NCBI GenBank assembly: GCA_937879875.1
Contig: CALFMN010000007.1
Span: 1 to 41,048, forward strand
Direction of reading: 5' to 3'
From: an uncultured Chloroflexota bacterium
Lineage (GTDB): Bacteria; Chloroflexota; Dehalococcoidia; CAUJGQ01
DNA length: 41,048 bases
Shown piece after piece: positions 17,714 through 26,051 of the stretch; position 1 is the stretch's first letter, and every line of letters starts with the position of its first letter. The position numbers and the translations under genes were made by a program. Below the pieces are notes generated by a model, which was given only the letters and a program-made list of their open reading frames with translations, did no database searches and had not been told where the DNA came from.

Positions 17714-18805
17714 CTACCCGCGTTCCGGAAATTGCAGCAAGCGGCCGGATGCGGGCAGGGCGCCTGCGCGCCCGCTGCGTTTCCTGACCCGGTCCGCGCC
17801 GGCTTCCGGCCGGGCATCTTCGCCCGGCGCGCCGCGCTCGTTGCGCCAGACGATGGCGAAGGCGGCGAAGGCGTAGAGCCAGCCGGCAAGCACGTCGATC
17901 ACGTAGTGCTCGCCCAGGTAGACGACCGCGAGCGACATCAGCAGCGGATACAGCACGCTGACCCAGCCCCAGCGCGGCCAGACGCGCCACAGCACCAGCC
18001 AGACCAGCACGGGGAAGCCCGCGTGCAGGCTGGGCATCGCCGCCACGGGATTGGTCTTGAACCAGCGCGTGCCCAGCACCACGGGGTTGAGCGCGCCGCC
18101 GTAGTTCACCTCGGCCACGATCACATGCACCGGCGGGATGCGTCCGAAGCTGCTGGCAAGCCAGGGCGGCGCCATCGGATAGACCACATAGGTGAGGAAG
18201 CCGGCGTAGCAGAGCAGCAGATAGGAGATCACGAACGGCCAGTAGTACCGCGGCCGCCACCACCAGAAGGCGAACGCCACGATCAGCGGCACAACGAAGT
18301 GCAGCGGGTAGAGCAGCGTGGCGACGTAGTCGTACCACTGCATCTGGCCCGGATGGTAGAAGTGCGCCTGCAGCCAGACCGTGGGCACGTGTCCGCCGAA
18401 CATCGCTTTGTCGGCCATGATCGGAAAGCTGTAGTGCACACGCGCGATCAGCCCCTGCGTCACGCCCGTCAGCCCAATGTAGGCGAGCAGCACCAGCACG
18501 AAAGGCGTCCAGTCCTGCAAGAAACTCAGGCCGCGCGCCGCGATCAGCGCAAAGACCAGCAGGAAGATGGCGATGACATCGGGGTCGGGAAACGAGTGCT
18601 CGTAGAGTAACCAGCCGCAGAAGAGCAGCACGTACAGCGCCTGCACGGCGAAGAGCACGCGTCGCCCCCGCACCAGGCGCCGCAACGACGCAGGCTGCCG
18701 CTGCCCTTCTCGTTCCTGCGGAGCGTCGGCAGAAGCTGGATCGGCGATGGTGAGCGGCGCGGCGAGCGGCGGCGCTGGATCCGTACGTTCCGGCGTGTGT
18801 CGCAT
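17714..18805 (-). CDS. PAP2-superfamily membrane phosphatase/phosphotransferase
   Basis: A 363-residue membrane protein from the ATG at 18805 (the open frame extends to 18889). It has about six or more membrane helices. The PAP2 active-site parts are MPSLHAGFP (the PSxH element) and YLGEHYVIDVLAGW (the HxxxD element), which place it in the PAP2_3 group related to inositol phosphorylceramide synthases. That suggests lipid-phosphate hydrolysis or head-group transfer at the outer face of the membrane. The C-terminal 45 residues are basic and low in complexity. It is transcribed towards the exporter operon and away from pyrG. Confidence 0.82.
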   Translation of the reverse strand: MRHTPERTDPAPPLAAPLTIADPASADAPQEREGQRQPASLRRLVRGRRVLFAVQALYVLLFCGWLLYEHSFPDPDVIAIFLLVFALIAARGLSFLQDWTPFVLVLLAYIGLTGVTQGLIARVHYSFPIMADKAMFGGHVPTVWLQAHFYHPGQMQWYDYVATLLYPLHFVVPLIVAFAFWWWRPRYYWPFVISYLLLCYAGFLTYVVYPMAPPWLASSFGRIPPVHVIVAEVNYGGALNPVVLGTRWFKTNPVAAMPSLHAGFPVLVWLVLWRVWPRWGWVSVLYPLLMSLAVVYLGEHYVIDVLAGWLYAFAAFAIVWRNERGAPGEDARPEAGADRVRKRSGRAGALPASGRLLQFPERG

Positions 18806-19111
18806 GAAGATCGTCTCGTCGTCGCGGTTGCACGCCGGCGCGCGGTCGCAGCACCGCGGGAAGCGGCCAATGTCCAGAGCGAGACCCAATCACGGGGCTG
18901 CGCAGGGCTTCACAGCGTGGCCAGGGGCGCGGCCGGTGAAGCAGTTCCTGATCCGGACAGCAGACGCTCGGCCCACGGTATCCCGCATACCTGAGATGAA
19001 GCTGAGAGTCAGGTTTCTACGGTATTTCCGCCGTGTGCGAACGAAGCTGAAGGAGAGCGCCAACGATCTGTCAAGCTGCTCGCGCGTTTGGGCAATAAAC
19101 GCCGCATTACA

Positions 19112-19141
19112 TTGACATGGAGCCGCCGAATCGCCTAGAAT
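19112..19141 (+). promoter_or_regulatory. Candidate pyrG promoter
   Basis: TTGACA (19112-19117) and TAGAAT (19136-19141) are separated by 18 bases, a close match to the housekeeping sigma-factor consensus. They lie 60 bases before the pyrG start. The rest of the 395-bp space between the PAP2 gene and pyrG shows nothing else I can name. Confidence 0.65.
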
Positions 19142-19200
19142 CTGGCTAAAGGTGCTCCCCTTCCGATGCGCCGTCCGGCGCGACTCCACGGCGAGGCGGT

Positions 19201-20898
19201 ATGCCGAAATACATCTTTGTTACCGGCGGTGTGGTGAGTTCCGTAGGGAAAGGCATCACCACCGCCTCCCTCGGTCGTATTCTGAAATCGCGTGGCGTCT
19301 CCGTCTCCATTCAGAAGCTCGATCCCTATCTGAACGTCGATCCCGGCACGATGTCGCCGTATCAGCACGGCGAAGTCTTCGTCACCGTCGACGGCGCTGA
19401 GACGGATCTTGACCTCGGCCACTACGAGCGCTTTATCGACCAGGATCTGACCCGCGCCAGCTCGGTCACCACCGGCCAGATCTATCAGGCAGTGATCTCC
19501 AAAGAGCGGCGCGGCGACTATCTCGGCGGCACGATTCAGGCCGTGCCGCATCTCACGAACGAGATCAAGGCGCGCATCCGCGGCGTGGCACAGGCCGGTG
19601 AGACGCAAGCCGTAATCGTCGAGGTCGGCGGCACGGTGGGCGATATCGAAAGCCAGCCCTTCCTCGAAGCGATCCGCCAGATCCGCAACGAAGAGGCGCG
19701 CGAGGACACGCTCTCGATCCACGTGTCGTTTTTGCCCTACGTCGGCGCCTCCGGCGAGCTGAAGACGAAGCCGACGCAGCACAGCGTGCGCGAGCTGCGC
19801 AGCATGGGCATCCAGCCCGACGTGATCGTCTGCCGCAGCGACCATCCGGTGCCCGACGAGCTGACGGCCAAAGTTGCGCTGTTCTGCGATGTCGAGCAGC
19901 GCGCCGTCGTGCCGATGGTGACTGCGGATACGATCTACCGCGTGCCGATCATGCTCGAAGACGCCGGGTTGGGCGATTATGTGATCGAGCGCCTGCGGCT
20001 GCCGGCGCTCGGCCGCGACATGGCCGAGTGGCGGGCGATGGTCGAGCGGCTTACCTGCCCGGAGGGGACGCTGGAGATCGCGATCGTCGGCAAGTACGTC
20101 GAGCTGCGCGACGCGTATATGTCGGTCAAAGAGTCGCTGATTCACGCGGGCGCACACCACCGCGCCCAGGTCAACGTACGCTGGCTGCAGTCGGAGTCGA
20201 TCACAGCGGAGAATGTCACCGAGCTGCTGGCCGGCCTGGACGGCATCGTCGTGCCCGGCGGCTTCGGCGAGCGCGGCATCGAGGGCAAGATCCTCGCCGC
20301 CCGCCACGCCCGCGAGCGCAAGCTCCCGTATCTGGGGCTCTGCCTCGGCATGCAGGTGATGGTGATCGAGTTCGCGCGGCACGCCTTCCGTACCGACGAC
20401 GTGAACTCCACCGAGTTCGCGCCCGGCACGGCGATTCCGATCATCAGCCTGCTCTCGGAGCAGACCGGCGTCTCAGAGAAGGGCGGCACGATGCGGCTGG
20501 GCGGCTATCCCTGCCGCCTGAAGCCGGGTACGAAGGCGCAGGCGGCCTACGGCGAAGACGAAATCGTGGAGCGGCACCGTCACCGCTACGAGTTCAACAA
20601 CGCCTACCGGCATATCTTGGAGCAGGAAGGGCTGATCGCCAGCGGCGTTTCGCCCGACGGCTCGCTCGTCGAGATCAGCGAACTGCGCGATCATCCGTTC
20701 ATGCTCGGCTCGCAGTTCCATCCGGAGCTGCGCTCGCGCCCGAACCGGCCGCACCCGCTGTTCCGCGACTTTGTCGGCGCGGCCTGCGCCCGCGCGGCCG
20801 CGGCGGCGCAGGTGGCCAACGGCGTGACCTATGAGCCAGCCGTGCATGTCCTGACGAGCGCTCCGGCGGTCGAGCCCGCCGTCGCCTCGCTGAGCTAG
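19201..20898 (+). CDS. pyrG: CTP synthase
   Basis: CTP synthase aminates UTP to CTP with glutamine and ATP. The 565 residues hold the N-terminal synthetase domain (PKYIFVTGGVVSSVGKGITTASLGRIL, then QKLDPYLNVDPGTMSPYQHGEVFVT) and the C-terminal glutamine amidotransferase domain. The nucleophile Cys is in LPYLGLCLGMQ and the His and Glu are in QFHPE. The C-terminus has about 30 extra residues. GAGGCGGT precedes the ATG, and a good promoter is at 19112-19141. Confidence 0.97.
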   Translation: MPKYIFVTGGVVSSVGKGITTASLGRILKSRGVSVSIQKLDPYLNVDPGTMSPYQHGEVFVTVDGAETDLDLGHYERFIDQDLTRASSVTTGQIYQAVISKERRGDYLGGTIQAVPHLTNEIKARIRGVAQAGETQAVIVEVGGTVGDIESQPFLEAIRQIRNEEAREDTLSIHVSFLPYVGASGELKTKPTQHSVRELRSMGIQPDVIVCRSDHPVPDELTAKVALFCDVEQRAVVPMVTADTIYRVPIMLEDAGLGDYVIERLRLPALGRDMAEWRAMVERLTCPEGTLEIAIVGKYVELRDAYMSVKESLIHAGAHHRAQVNVRWLQSESITAENVTELLAGLDGIVVPGGFGERGIEGKILAARHARERKLPYLGLCLGMQVMVIEFARHAFRTDDVNSTEFAPGTAIPIISLLSEQTGVSEKGGTMRLGGYPCRLKPGTKAQAAYGEDEIVERHRHRYEFNNAYRHILEQEGLIASGVSPDGSLVEISELRDHPFMLGSQFHPELRSRPNRPHPLFRDFVGAACARAAAAAQVANGVTYEPAVHVLTSAPAVEPAVASLS

Positions 20899-20992
20899 TC
20901 ATGCAGGCGATCGCGGCTGCGCCTCTGCCAGGCGAACGCCCGCCACGTCGCTTGTTGCTTCGGCCGGAAGCGGTCGTGACGCGCGTCCCGCG

Positions 20993-21472
20993 GTGACGGC
21001 TGAGCAGATCTGGAAGTTTCTGCATATTGCCGCGTTGTTCCTGTTTATGACCGGAATCGGCGCGGTGATGGCGCCGGTGTACAGCGCCTGGCGCAGCAGC
21101 GATCGCCGCCGGCAGATGTACGCCTTCACCGCGGCGGCGGATAACGAAACGCGGCTGTTGCTGCCCGGCGCGTTGCTCAGCGGCGCGACGGGCGTGTTCT
21201 GGGGAGCAAGTGCGCATCACAACTTCGTCAAAGAAGGCTGGTTGCTGGCGCTGTGCATCGTCTACGTCTTTGCCACGTTCATCTGTCTGCCGCTGCTGGG
21301 GCTGGGGCTGCGGCGGGTGCGGCTGGCGGTGCTGAAGTCGTACAAAAGCGGCGGTGCGGTCACGCCGGATCTGGAAGCGGCGCTGGCGGACAACGTGCCG
21401 CTCGTCTTCGGCACGATCATCATCCTGCTGCTGCCGATTATGGGCTGGCTGGCCGTGTTCAAGCCGTTCTGA
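20993..21472 (+). CDS. Small integral membrane protein, DUF2269-like
   Basis: A 159-residue protein with four membrane helices: an N-terminal one (about 7-28) starting WKFLHIAALFLFMTGIGAV, then two in the middle and one near the C-terminus. The overall plan fits predicted DUF2269-type membrane proteins, of unknown function. It starts with GTG at 20993, 94 bp after pyrG, and is followed by the rho leader. I cannot give it a role. Confidence 0.6.
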   Translation: MTAEQIWKFLHIAALFLFMTGIGAVMAPVYSAWRSSDRRRQMYAFTAAADNETRLLLPGALLSGATGVFWGASAHHNFVKEGWLLALCIVYVFATFICLPLLGLGLRRVRLAVLKSYKSGGAVTPDLEAALADNVPLVFGTIIILLLPIMGWLAVFKPF

Positions 21473-21742
21473 GCGCCGGCGAGGCGGCGCGTGCAAGGAT
21501 ATTGGGAGCTGTTTCCACATGAAGGCTTGACACAGCAACGTTGCAGTGCCATATGTGGTGAACAGGTCTCAGCCGGCGCTGTCGCTGGTTGAGGGCCGGA
21601 ACACACCTCTCAACCCCATCCCCGGGGACCACTGCATATTCTTTCACCGGCGCCCAGCCGGCTCACTGTATTTCCCCCTCCTCATCCATCTTCAATTCAT
21701 CCGGAGCACAACAACCGGAGACCCGACAAGCGGAGACCCCAC
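21473..21742 (+). promoter_or_regulatory. rho promoter and leader
   Basis: TTGACA at 21527-21532 with CATATG at 21550-21555 (17-base spacer) is a candidate promoter. About 180 bases of leader follow. The stretch 21640-21715 is rich in C and U and poor in G on the RNA, as expected for a Rho-loading (rut) site, which would fit the autogenous attenuation known for rho in other bacteria. Just before the start codon, ggagaccc is repeated three times. Confidence 0.4.
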
Positions 21743-23005
21743 GTGAACATTACGGAACTCGAACTCAGGTCGCGCGACGACCTGATCCAGCAGGCCGCAC
21801 ATCTCGGCATTGACGACGCGACGGCGCTGACCAAGCAGGAGCTGGTTTCGCGTCTGCTGCAACGCCAGGCCGAGCAGTTCGGCCATATCTTCGGCGGCGG
21901 TGTGCTGGACATCGTCGACGACGGCTTCGGCTTCCTGCGCGGCGAATCGTTGCTGCCCGGCATCAACGATGTCTACGTCTCGCAAACGCAGATCCGCCGC
22001 TTCGGCCTGCGCACCGGCGACTACGTCACCGGCCTGGTGCGGCCGCCCAAGGACAGCGAAAAGTATTACGGCATGCTGCGCGTCGAGAGCGTCAACGGCC
22101 TCGACCCGGAAGTCGCCAAGCAGCGGCCGCACTTCGAACAGCTCACCGCCGTCTTCCCCGACCGCATGATCGATCTGGAAACGGCGCCCAACAACCTCTC
22201 GACGCGGCTGATCAACCTGATCGCGCCGATCGGCCGCGGCCAGCGCGGTCTGATCGTCTCGCCGCCCAAGGCCGGCAAGACGATGCTGCTGAAGGCGATC
22301 GCCAACGGCGTCTCTGCCAACTACGACGATATCCACCTGATCGTAGCGCTGATCGGCGAGCGTCCCGAAGAGGTCACCGACATGCGGCGATCGGTCAAAG
22401 GCGAGGTGATCGCCTCGACCTTCGACGAGCCGGTAGAAGACCACACACGCGTGGCGGAGATGTCGCTTGAGCGGGCGAAGCGGCTGGTTGAAAGCGGCAA
22501 AGACGTCGTGATCCTGATGGACAGCATCACCCGCCTCACCCGCGCCTACAACCTCGCCATGCCGCCCAGCGGCCGCACGCTCACCGGCGGCATCGATCCG
22601 ATCGCGCTCTATCCGCCCAAGCGTTTCTTCGGCGCCGCCCGCAACACGGACGAAGGCGGCAGCCTCACGATCATCTCCACCTGCCTGGTCGATACCGGCA
22701 GCCGCATGGACGACGTGATCTATGAGGAGTTCAAGGGCACCGGCAACATGGAGTTGATCCTCGACCGCAAGCTGGCCGAGCGCCGCATCTTTCCCTCGAT
22801 CGACATCCAGCGCAGCAGCACACGGCGCGAAGAGCTGCTGCTCGGCGAGCAGGCGCTGAAGCAGGTGATCCTGCTGCGCCGCATGACGGCGATGATCGGC
22901 GCCAACTCCCCCAACCCGTCGGAGGCGACGGAGCGCCTGCTGGAACGCCTCTCGCGCACGCAGAGCAACGAAGAGTTTCTCACCACGCTGCAGCAGAACG
23001 TGTAG
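21743..23005 (+). CDS. rho: Transcription termination factor Rho
   Basis: The 420-residue hexameric RNA helicase ends transcription. The N-terminal helical domain (LRSRDDLIQQAAHLGIDDATALTKQELVSRLL) leads into the RNA-binding fold (GVLDIVDDGFGFLR, then GDYVTGLVRPP). Walker A is SPPKAGKT, Walker B is DVVILMDSITRLTRAYN, and ALIGERPEEVTDM and SGGID-like GRTLTGGIDP are the Q and R loop regions. Length is typical and there is no large insertion. It starts with GTG, with GGAG eight bases upstream. Confidence 0.96.
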   Translation: MNITELELRSRDDLIQQAAHLGIDDATALTKQELVSRLLQRQAEQFGHIFGGGVLDIVDDGFGFLRGESLLPGINDVYVSQTQIRRFGLRTGDYVTGLVRPPKDSEKYYGMLRVESVNGLDPEVAKQRPHFEQLTAVFPDRMIDLETAPNNLSTRLINLIAPIGRGQRGLIVSPPKAGKTMLLKAIANGVSANYDDIHLIVALIGERPEEVTDMRRSVKGEVIASTFDEPVEDHTRVAEMSLERAKRLVESGKDVVILMDSITRLTRAYNLAMPPSGRTLTGGIDPIALYPPKRFFGAARNTDEGGSLTIISTCLVDTGSRMDDVIYEEFKGTGNMELILDRKLAERRIFPSIDIQRSSTRREELLLGEQALKQVILLRRMTAMIGANSPNPSEATERLLERLSRTQSNEEFLTTLQQNV

Positions 23006-23120
23006 CGCAGCGGACCGTACACCTCTCGTTCTCCGGCGGTCCTCGTCCGTATCCCTTCCTGTTTCGTGCAGCCACAGCTTTGGCCGCAGACGAGCCAGAA
23101 TTGGGCGTCCCGGCGTTCTC

Positions 23121-23227
23121 GGCCGTTTCGTTGACCGCGTTTCCGAACGGCCCGTACCATGACTACACAGGTTGCTCAGCAACTGGAGTCGAACATGGCC
23201 ACGCAGACGGCACGGATGCAGCGCGGC
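23121..23227 (+). repeat. Left copy of the long direct repeat (valS 5' region)
   Basis: Bases 23129-23227 are identical to 26060-26158 (99 bp); extending left to 23121 gives 107 bp with one mismatch (23128 T against 26059 G). The repeat holds a TTGACC-N18-TACCAT promoter (23131-23160), the valS ribosome binding site and the first valS codons. Identity stops on the right at 23228, where the cassette begins. Confidence 0.95.
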
Positions 23228-23257
23228 TTTTGGGCGTGGTTACGTCGGGTGATCTGA
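23159..23257 (+). pseudogene. valS 5' remnant at the left junction
   Basis: From the ATG at 23159 the first 23 codons are the same as those read from 26090 at the intact valS, then nine unrelated codons (FWAWLRRVI) lead to TGA at 23255-23257. This is the stump of valS left upstream of the insertion. A short leader peptide could still be made, since the promoter and ribosome binding site are intact. Confidence 0.85.
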
Positions 23258-23353
23258 GCCTCTTGCGGCAGAGGGTTCTGACCGTGGCAGGCTGTCCCTT
23301 TGCCCACGGCCATCGCTTGTGCCCGCCGATTGCGTCAGCCCTGGAGCAGCCGC

Positions 23354-24019
23354 GTGGCGGTACAAGATGATCAGCGCGAGAATGAACTGCGGGAGCTGTT
23401 CGAACTCGTTCGGGATGAGGAAGAGGGGCGATCGGGCATTGACGCCTATCTTGCGGTCGGAAATGTCCGCATTCCGTTTGAGCTGAAATCGACAACCGCA
23501 AGCGGAGTCACCACCGTACGGGATTTCGGTCTCGATCACGTTGTCAAATGGACGGGAAAACACTGGCTGATCGGCTTCTACGACAAACACGGCACTGAAT
23601 TGCAGTATTCGCTTTATGGTTCGCCGCAGCAGATGGCACCGTGGATCGAGGAGAAGCGCGAGTACATCAGTACGGATATCATGCTCGCCGATTTGGTGCC
23701 GGAGCACCTCAGCCTGGACGACATGCGTCGTGTCTGCGGCGATAAGCAGATCTACTCCCTGTCGGACGCCAGGCGGATTCAGAAGCAGCAATACAAGGCG
23801 GCTGAATACCGCGCCAAGATGGACGTCAGCGACGGGTACTCCCCGGAACGAATGCTTGAAATCGTACGCGACCGATCCCGGTACCTCATTCTTCGGGGGA
23901 GCACCCTCAATAATCCGCACATCCCCGGCAGCTATTTTCGCCAGTGGCCGAGGATCACGGAGGACCATGCGGCCACATTACGGCGGATGGTGTTAGAGGC
24001 TCTTGCCGGAAGCCAGTAA
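23354..24019 (+). CDS. Putative type II restriction endonuclease
   Basis: A 221-residue protein I cannot assign to a named enzyme. The GTG at 23354 has GGAG nine bases upstream; the frame is open to 23300. GIDAYLAVGNVRIPFELKST holds the PD-(D/E)XK nuclease pattern with D30, E43 and K45, preceded by an acidic helix (ENELRELFELVRDEEE). The pairing with a cytosine methyltransferase and vsr supports a type II restriction enzyme. Its 3' end overlaps the convergent methyltransferase gene by 27 bases. Transcription could start at the duplicated valS promoter at 23131-23160. It could also be another nuclease; the target sequence is unknown. Confidence 0.7.
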   Translation: MAVQDDQRENELRELFELVRDEEEGRSGIDAYLAVGNVRIPFELKSTTASGVTTVRDFGLDHVVKWTGKHWLIGFYDKHGTELQYSLYGSPQQMAPWIEEKREYISTDIMLADLVPEHLSLDDMRRVCGDKQIYSLSDARRIQKQQYKAAEYRAKMDVSDGYSPERMLEIVRDRSRYLILRGSTLNNPHIPGSYFRQWPRITEDHAATLRRMVLEALAGSQ

Positions 24020-25177
24020 TGCACAGGCGATTGCCTTCGCGACGGCGTATCCCATCGGCGGCACTACCGAGTTGCCGATCTGTCCCAGCGTCTTATACAC
24101 GCCGCCCGCGAAGTGCCAATCCGCGGGGAACCCCTGAATAAGCGCACAATCCTGCACCGACATCCGGAAATGGCCGTCCTTAGCAACAAACATCGAGGCA
24201 TGCTTGCGCGTAGCTGCCACCCCGTTCGGCCAAATGCGCAGCTCCGCCCACATGCGCTGACTGGCCACACTGTTCAGCACAGAGGTTGAATTCCGGGGGC
24301 CAGTGAAGCCGCTCCGCAGCGTGGGAGCCAGGCCATCGAAGCCAATGGCTGGGAGGCCCAGGGCTTCCCTCACGCCCATGCACGAAGGCAACGTCGGAGC
24401 GTTATCGAACAGCGCAATCTGGCCGCTCTGCTGCCGGGCGCCGTTCAGGAGTAGGTGATCGTACCTGTGCGTTGCAGCCGGCGGCACGAATCCCGCCGCA
24501 TCCTTCTTCGACCGGAAGCCGGCGAAGAAGACACGTTGGCGCGACTGCGGCACACCGAAGGCTGCAGCCTGAAGCTGGAAGCTTGTAATCGTGTATCCCC
24601 TCAGGGGCTGCAAAATCGCCGCGCTGACATAGCGGCTGAACTTGGGAGCCAGCAGGCCCGGCACATTCTCCGCGACGAAGGCTCTCGGCTCTATGGTAAG
24701 GATTGCATGCACGAACTCAGGCCACATATCCCGGTGATCGTCGCTCCCAAGCTGGTATCCCGCCACAGAAAACGGTTGGCACGGCGGGCCTCCATGGATC
24801 ACGTCCACGTCTCCCGCATACGGGATCCAATCCACACCGGTAACATCTCCATCCGCGCCGCTCCGCACCTTCCACATCGGCCTGTTCAGCAGCAGCGTCT
24901 CGCCGCAGATTTCGAGGATGTCGTAGGAGGCTGTGTGCTCATACCCGGCTCGTTCGAATCCGAGGTCCAGGCCGCCCCCTCCGCTGAACAGCGACAGCGC
25001 CCGAAGCCCGTTCTCTGGAAGGGCCGGCATTAACTCTCTCGGATCCAGCCACGGTTCGTAGATCGGGTGGACGGGCCTGGGTCCCTTGCCGGCCAACGCG
25101 GCAGACTTGGCACGGGCCGAAGCACGGGAACTTTCCCGATACTGACTCCGCTTCTCTTCGGTGATGTCGTACGGCAC
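23993..25177 (-). CDS. DNA (cytosine-5) methyltransferase
   Basis: A 394-residue C5 methyltransferase from the GTG at 25177, which has AGAGG seven bases upstream; the longer open frame to 25657 runs antisense-free across vsr in another frame and is not family-like. Motif I is LSLFSGGGGLDLGFERAG (near 61-78), motif IV GGPPCQPFSVAG has the catalytic Cys133, motif VI is ENV (170-172), motif VIII QSRQRVFF (211-218), and the last motif is GQIGNSVVPP near the C-terminus. The variable region between VIII and IX should set the target sequence. It protects DNA from the neighbouring endonuclease and creates the 5mC that Vsr repair deals with. Confidence 0.93.
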   Translation of the reverse strand: MPYDITEEKRSQYRESSRASARAKSAALAGKGPRPVHPIYEPWLDPRELMPALPENGLRALSLFSGGGGLDLGFERAGYEHTASYDILEICGETLLLNRPMWKVRSGADGDVTGVDWIPYAGDVDVIHGGPPCQPFSVAGYQLGSDDHRDMWPEFVHAILTIEPRAFVAENVPGLLAPKFSRYVSAAILQPLRGYTITSFQLQAAAFGVPQSRQRVFFAGFRSKKDAAGFVPPAATHRYDHLLLNGARQQSGQIALFDNAPTLPSCMGVREALGLPAIGFDGLAPTLRSGFTGPRNSTSVLNSVASQRMWAELRIWPNGVAATRKHASMFVAKDGHFRMSVQDCALIQGFPADWHFAGGVYKTLGQIGNSVVPPMGYAVAKAIACALLASGKSL

Positions 25178-25229
25178 GTTCTTTCCTCTGTCATGAGGGT
25201 GTGCGGATCTCGGAGCAGCGAGCAAGCGT

Positions 25230-25661
25230 TTATGTCGTCTCCTGTCGTTCCTGTTGAAGTTCCTCCACCAACGCCGTGATCTGGCTGGTGAGATCGCAGG
25301 TCCACAACGTCGTGACCCGCCAGCCCTCGGCTTCGAGTTGGGTCCGACTTCGCCGATCACGCTCGCGGTTGGCGCTGATCTTGGCAATTCAGTATGCGGT
25401 GTTGGTTTTCGGTACCAGTGCGCGATGACAGCCATGGCCGTGCCAGAAGCAGCCATGGACGAGCACAATACGCCGGTACCGCGGCAGTACAATGTCTGGT
25501 CGCCTTGGCAGGTCCGGACGATGGAGACGGTAACGGAAGCCGGCTCGGAACAAAGCCTGCCGCACAGCGAGTTCCGGCTGCGTATTCCTGCCCCGGATCG
25601 CCGCCATGTTCCGGCTGCGGGCGGCGGACGGCGGTTCAAACGCCGGACTCCGGCCACTCAC
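25230..25661 (-). pseudogene. vsr: Very short patch repair endonuclease (vsr), in-frame TGA
   Basis: Vsr nicks T:G mismatches formed when 5mC deaminates. A GTG at 25661 with GAAGGG upstream starts the frame. Residues matching the E. coli catalytic set are all present: E30 (E25), D56 (D51), H69 (H64), W73 (W68) and H74 (H69). Codon 91 is TGA (25389-25391); it lines up with the Trp of TEFW in E. coli Vsr (W86), one of the residues that intercalates into DNA. After the stop the same frame continues perfectly for 52 codons (IAKISANRERDRRSR, then LEAEGWRVTTLW) to TAA at 25230-25232, giving the normal total of 143. A TGG-to-TGA change is the simplest explanation. It is upstream of, and co-oriented with, the methyltransferase gene. 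Confidence 0.88.
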
Positions 25662-25717
25662 CGAACCCTTCCCCGCTGACTGCGGTTCGCCGCACTGTTT
25701 CGTCTTTCAACTTCTTC

Positions 25718-25787
25718 ACACTACTACCAACAGCAGATTTGCACAATGCTCGAATTCTTGCGATTTCTCTCTATATCACCATACCTT
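25718..25787. promoter_or_regulatory. Divergent promoter region inside the cassette
   Basis: The 146-bp space between vsr (-) and the HTH gene (+) is AT-richer than the surroundings. On the plus strand TTGCGA (25758-25763) and TACCTT (25782-25787) are 18 bases apart. On the minus strand TTGTGC (25741-25746) and TAGTGT (25718-25723) are 17 apart. The HTH protein could act here. Both promoters are weak matches. Confidence 0.35.
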
Positions 25788-25807
25788 GGTTCAGGAAGGT
25801 GACGGAT

Positions 25808-26011
25808 ATGACCGACGAACCTGAAATGACACTGGCGGAAGCCGCCGCCCGACTGCGGCTCAATCCCGAGACCATCCGCCGCTGGCTGAAGGCCGGGCGC
25901 TTGCGCGGCTATCGTCCAGGCGGGACGAAAGCCGGTTGGCGGATTCGTGCCTCCGATCTTGAAGCGTTCAAACGACGAGCCGCAGGAGAGCAGTTACCCG
26001 AGGACACATGA
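25808..26011 (+). CDS. Excisionase/MerR-like helix-turn-helix protein
   Basis: A 67-residue DNA-binding protein: MTLAEAAARLRLNPETIRRWLKAGRLRGYRPGGTKAGWRIRASDLEAFKRR is a complete HTH_17 (excisionase/MerR-like winged helix) domain, and little else is present. The ATG at 25808 has GGAAGG eight bases upstream. The classical R-M controller proteins are of a different (Xre) type, so this could be either an unusual controller of the vsr-methyltransferase promoter or an excisionase-like relic of mobility. It ends 48 bp before the right perfect repeat. Confidence 0.8.
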   Translation: MTDEPEMTLAEAAARLRLNPETIRRWLKAGRLRGYRPGGTKAGWRIRASDLEAFKRRAAGEQLPEDT

Positions 26012-26051
26012 GCACTGGGCCTGTACTGCCATGGCGCACGTGGCGCTGGCT

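Noticed and set aside
21692..23182. Open frame of 496 codons antisense to rho
   Set aside because: Shadow of rho; no family-like motif.
23159..23257. Functional small gene at the left junction
   Set aside because: The first 23 codons are copied from the valS 5' end and the remaining nine show no family; treated as a remnant, although translation is possible.
25389..25391. TGA read as Trp or selenocysteine in vsr
   Set aside because: Many genes here end in TGA (for example valS, the exporter permease and the DUF2269-like gene), so recoding is unlikely; no selenocysteine hairpin is evident.
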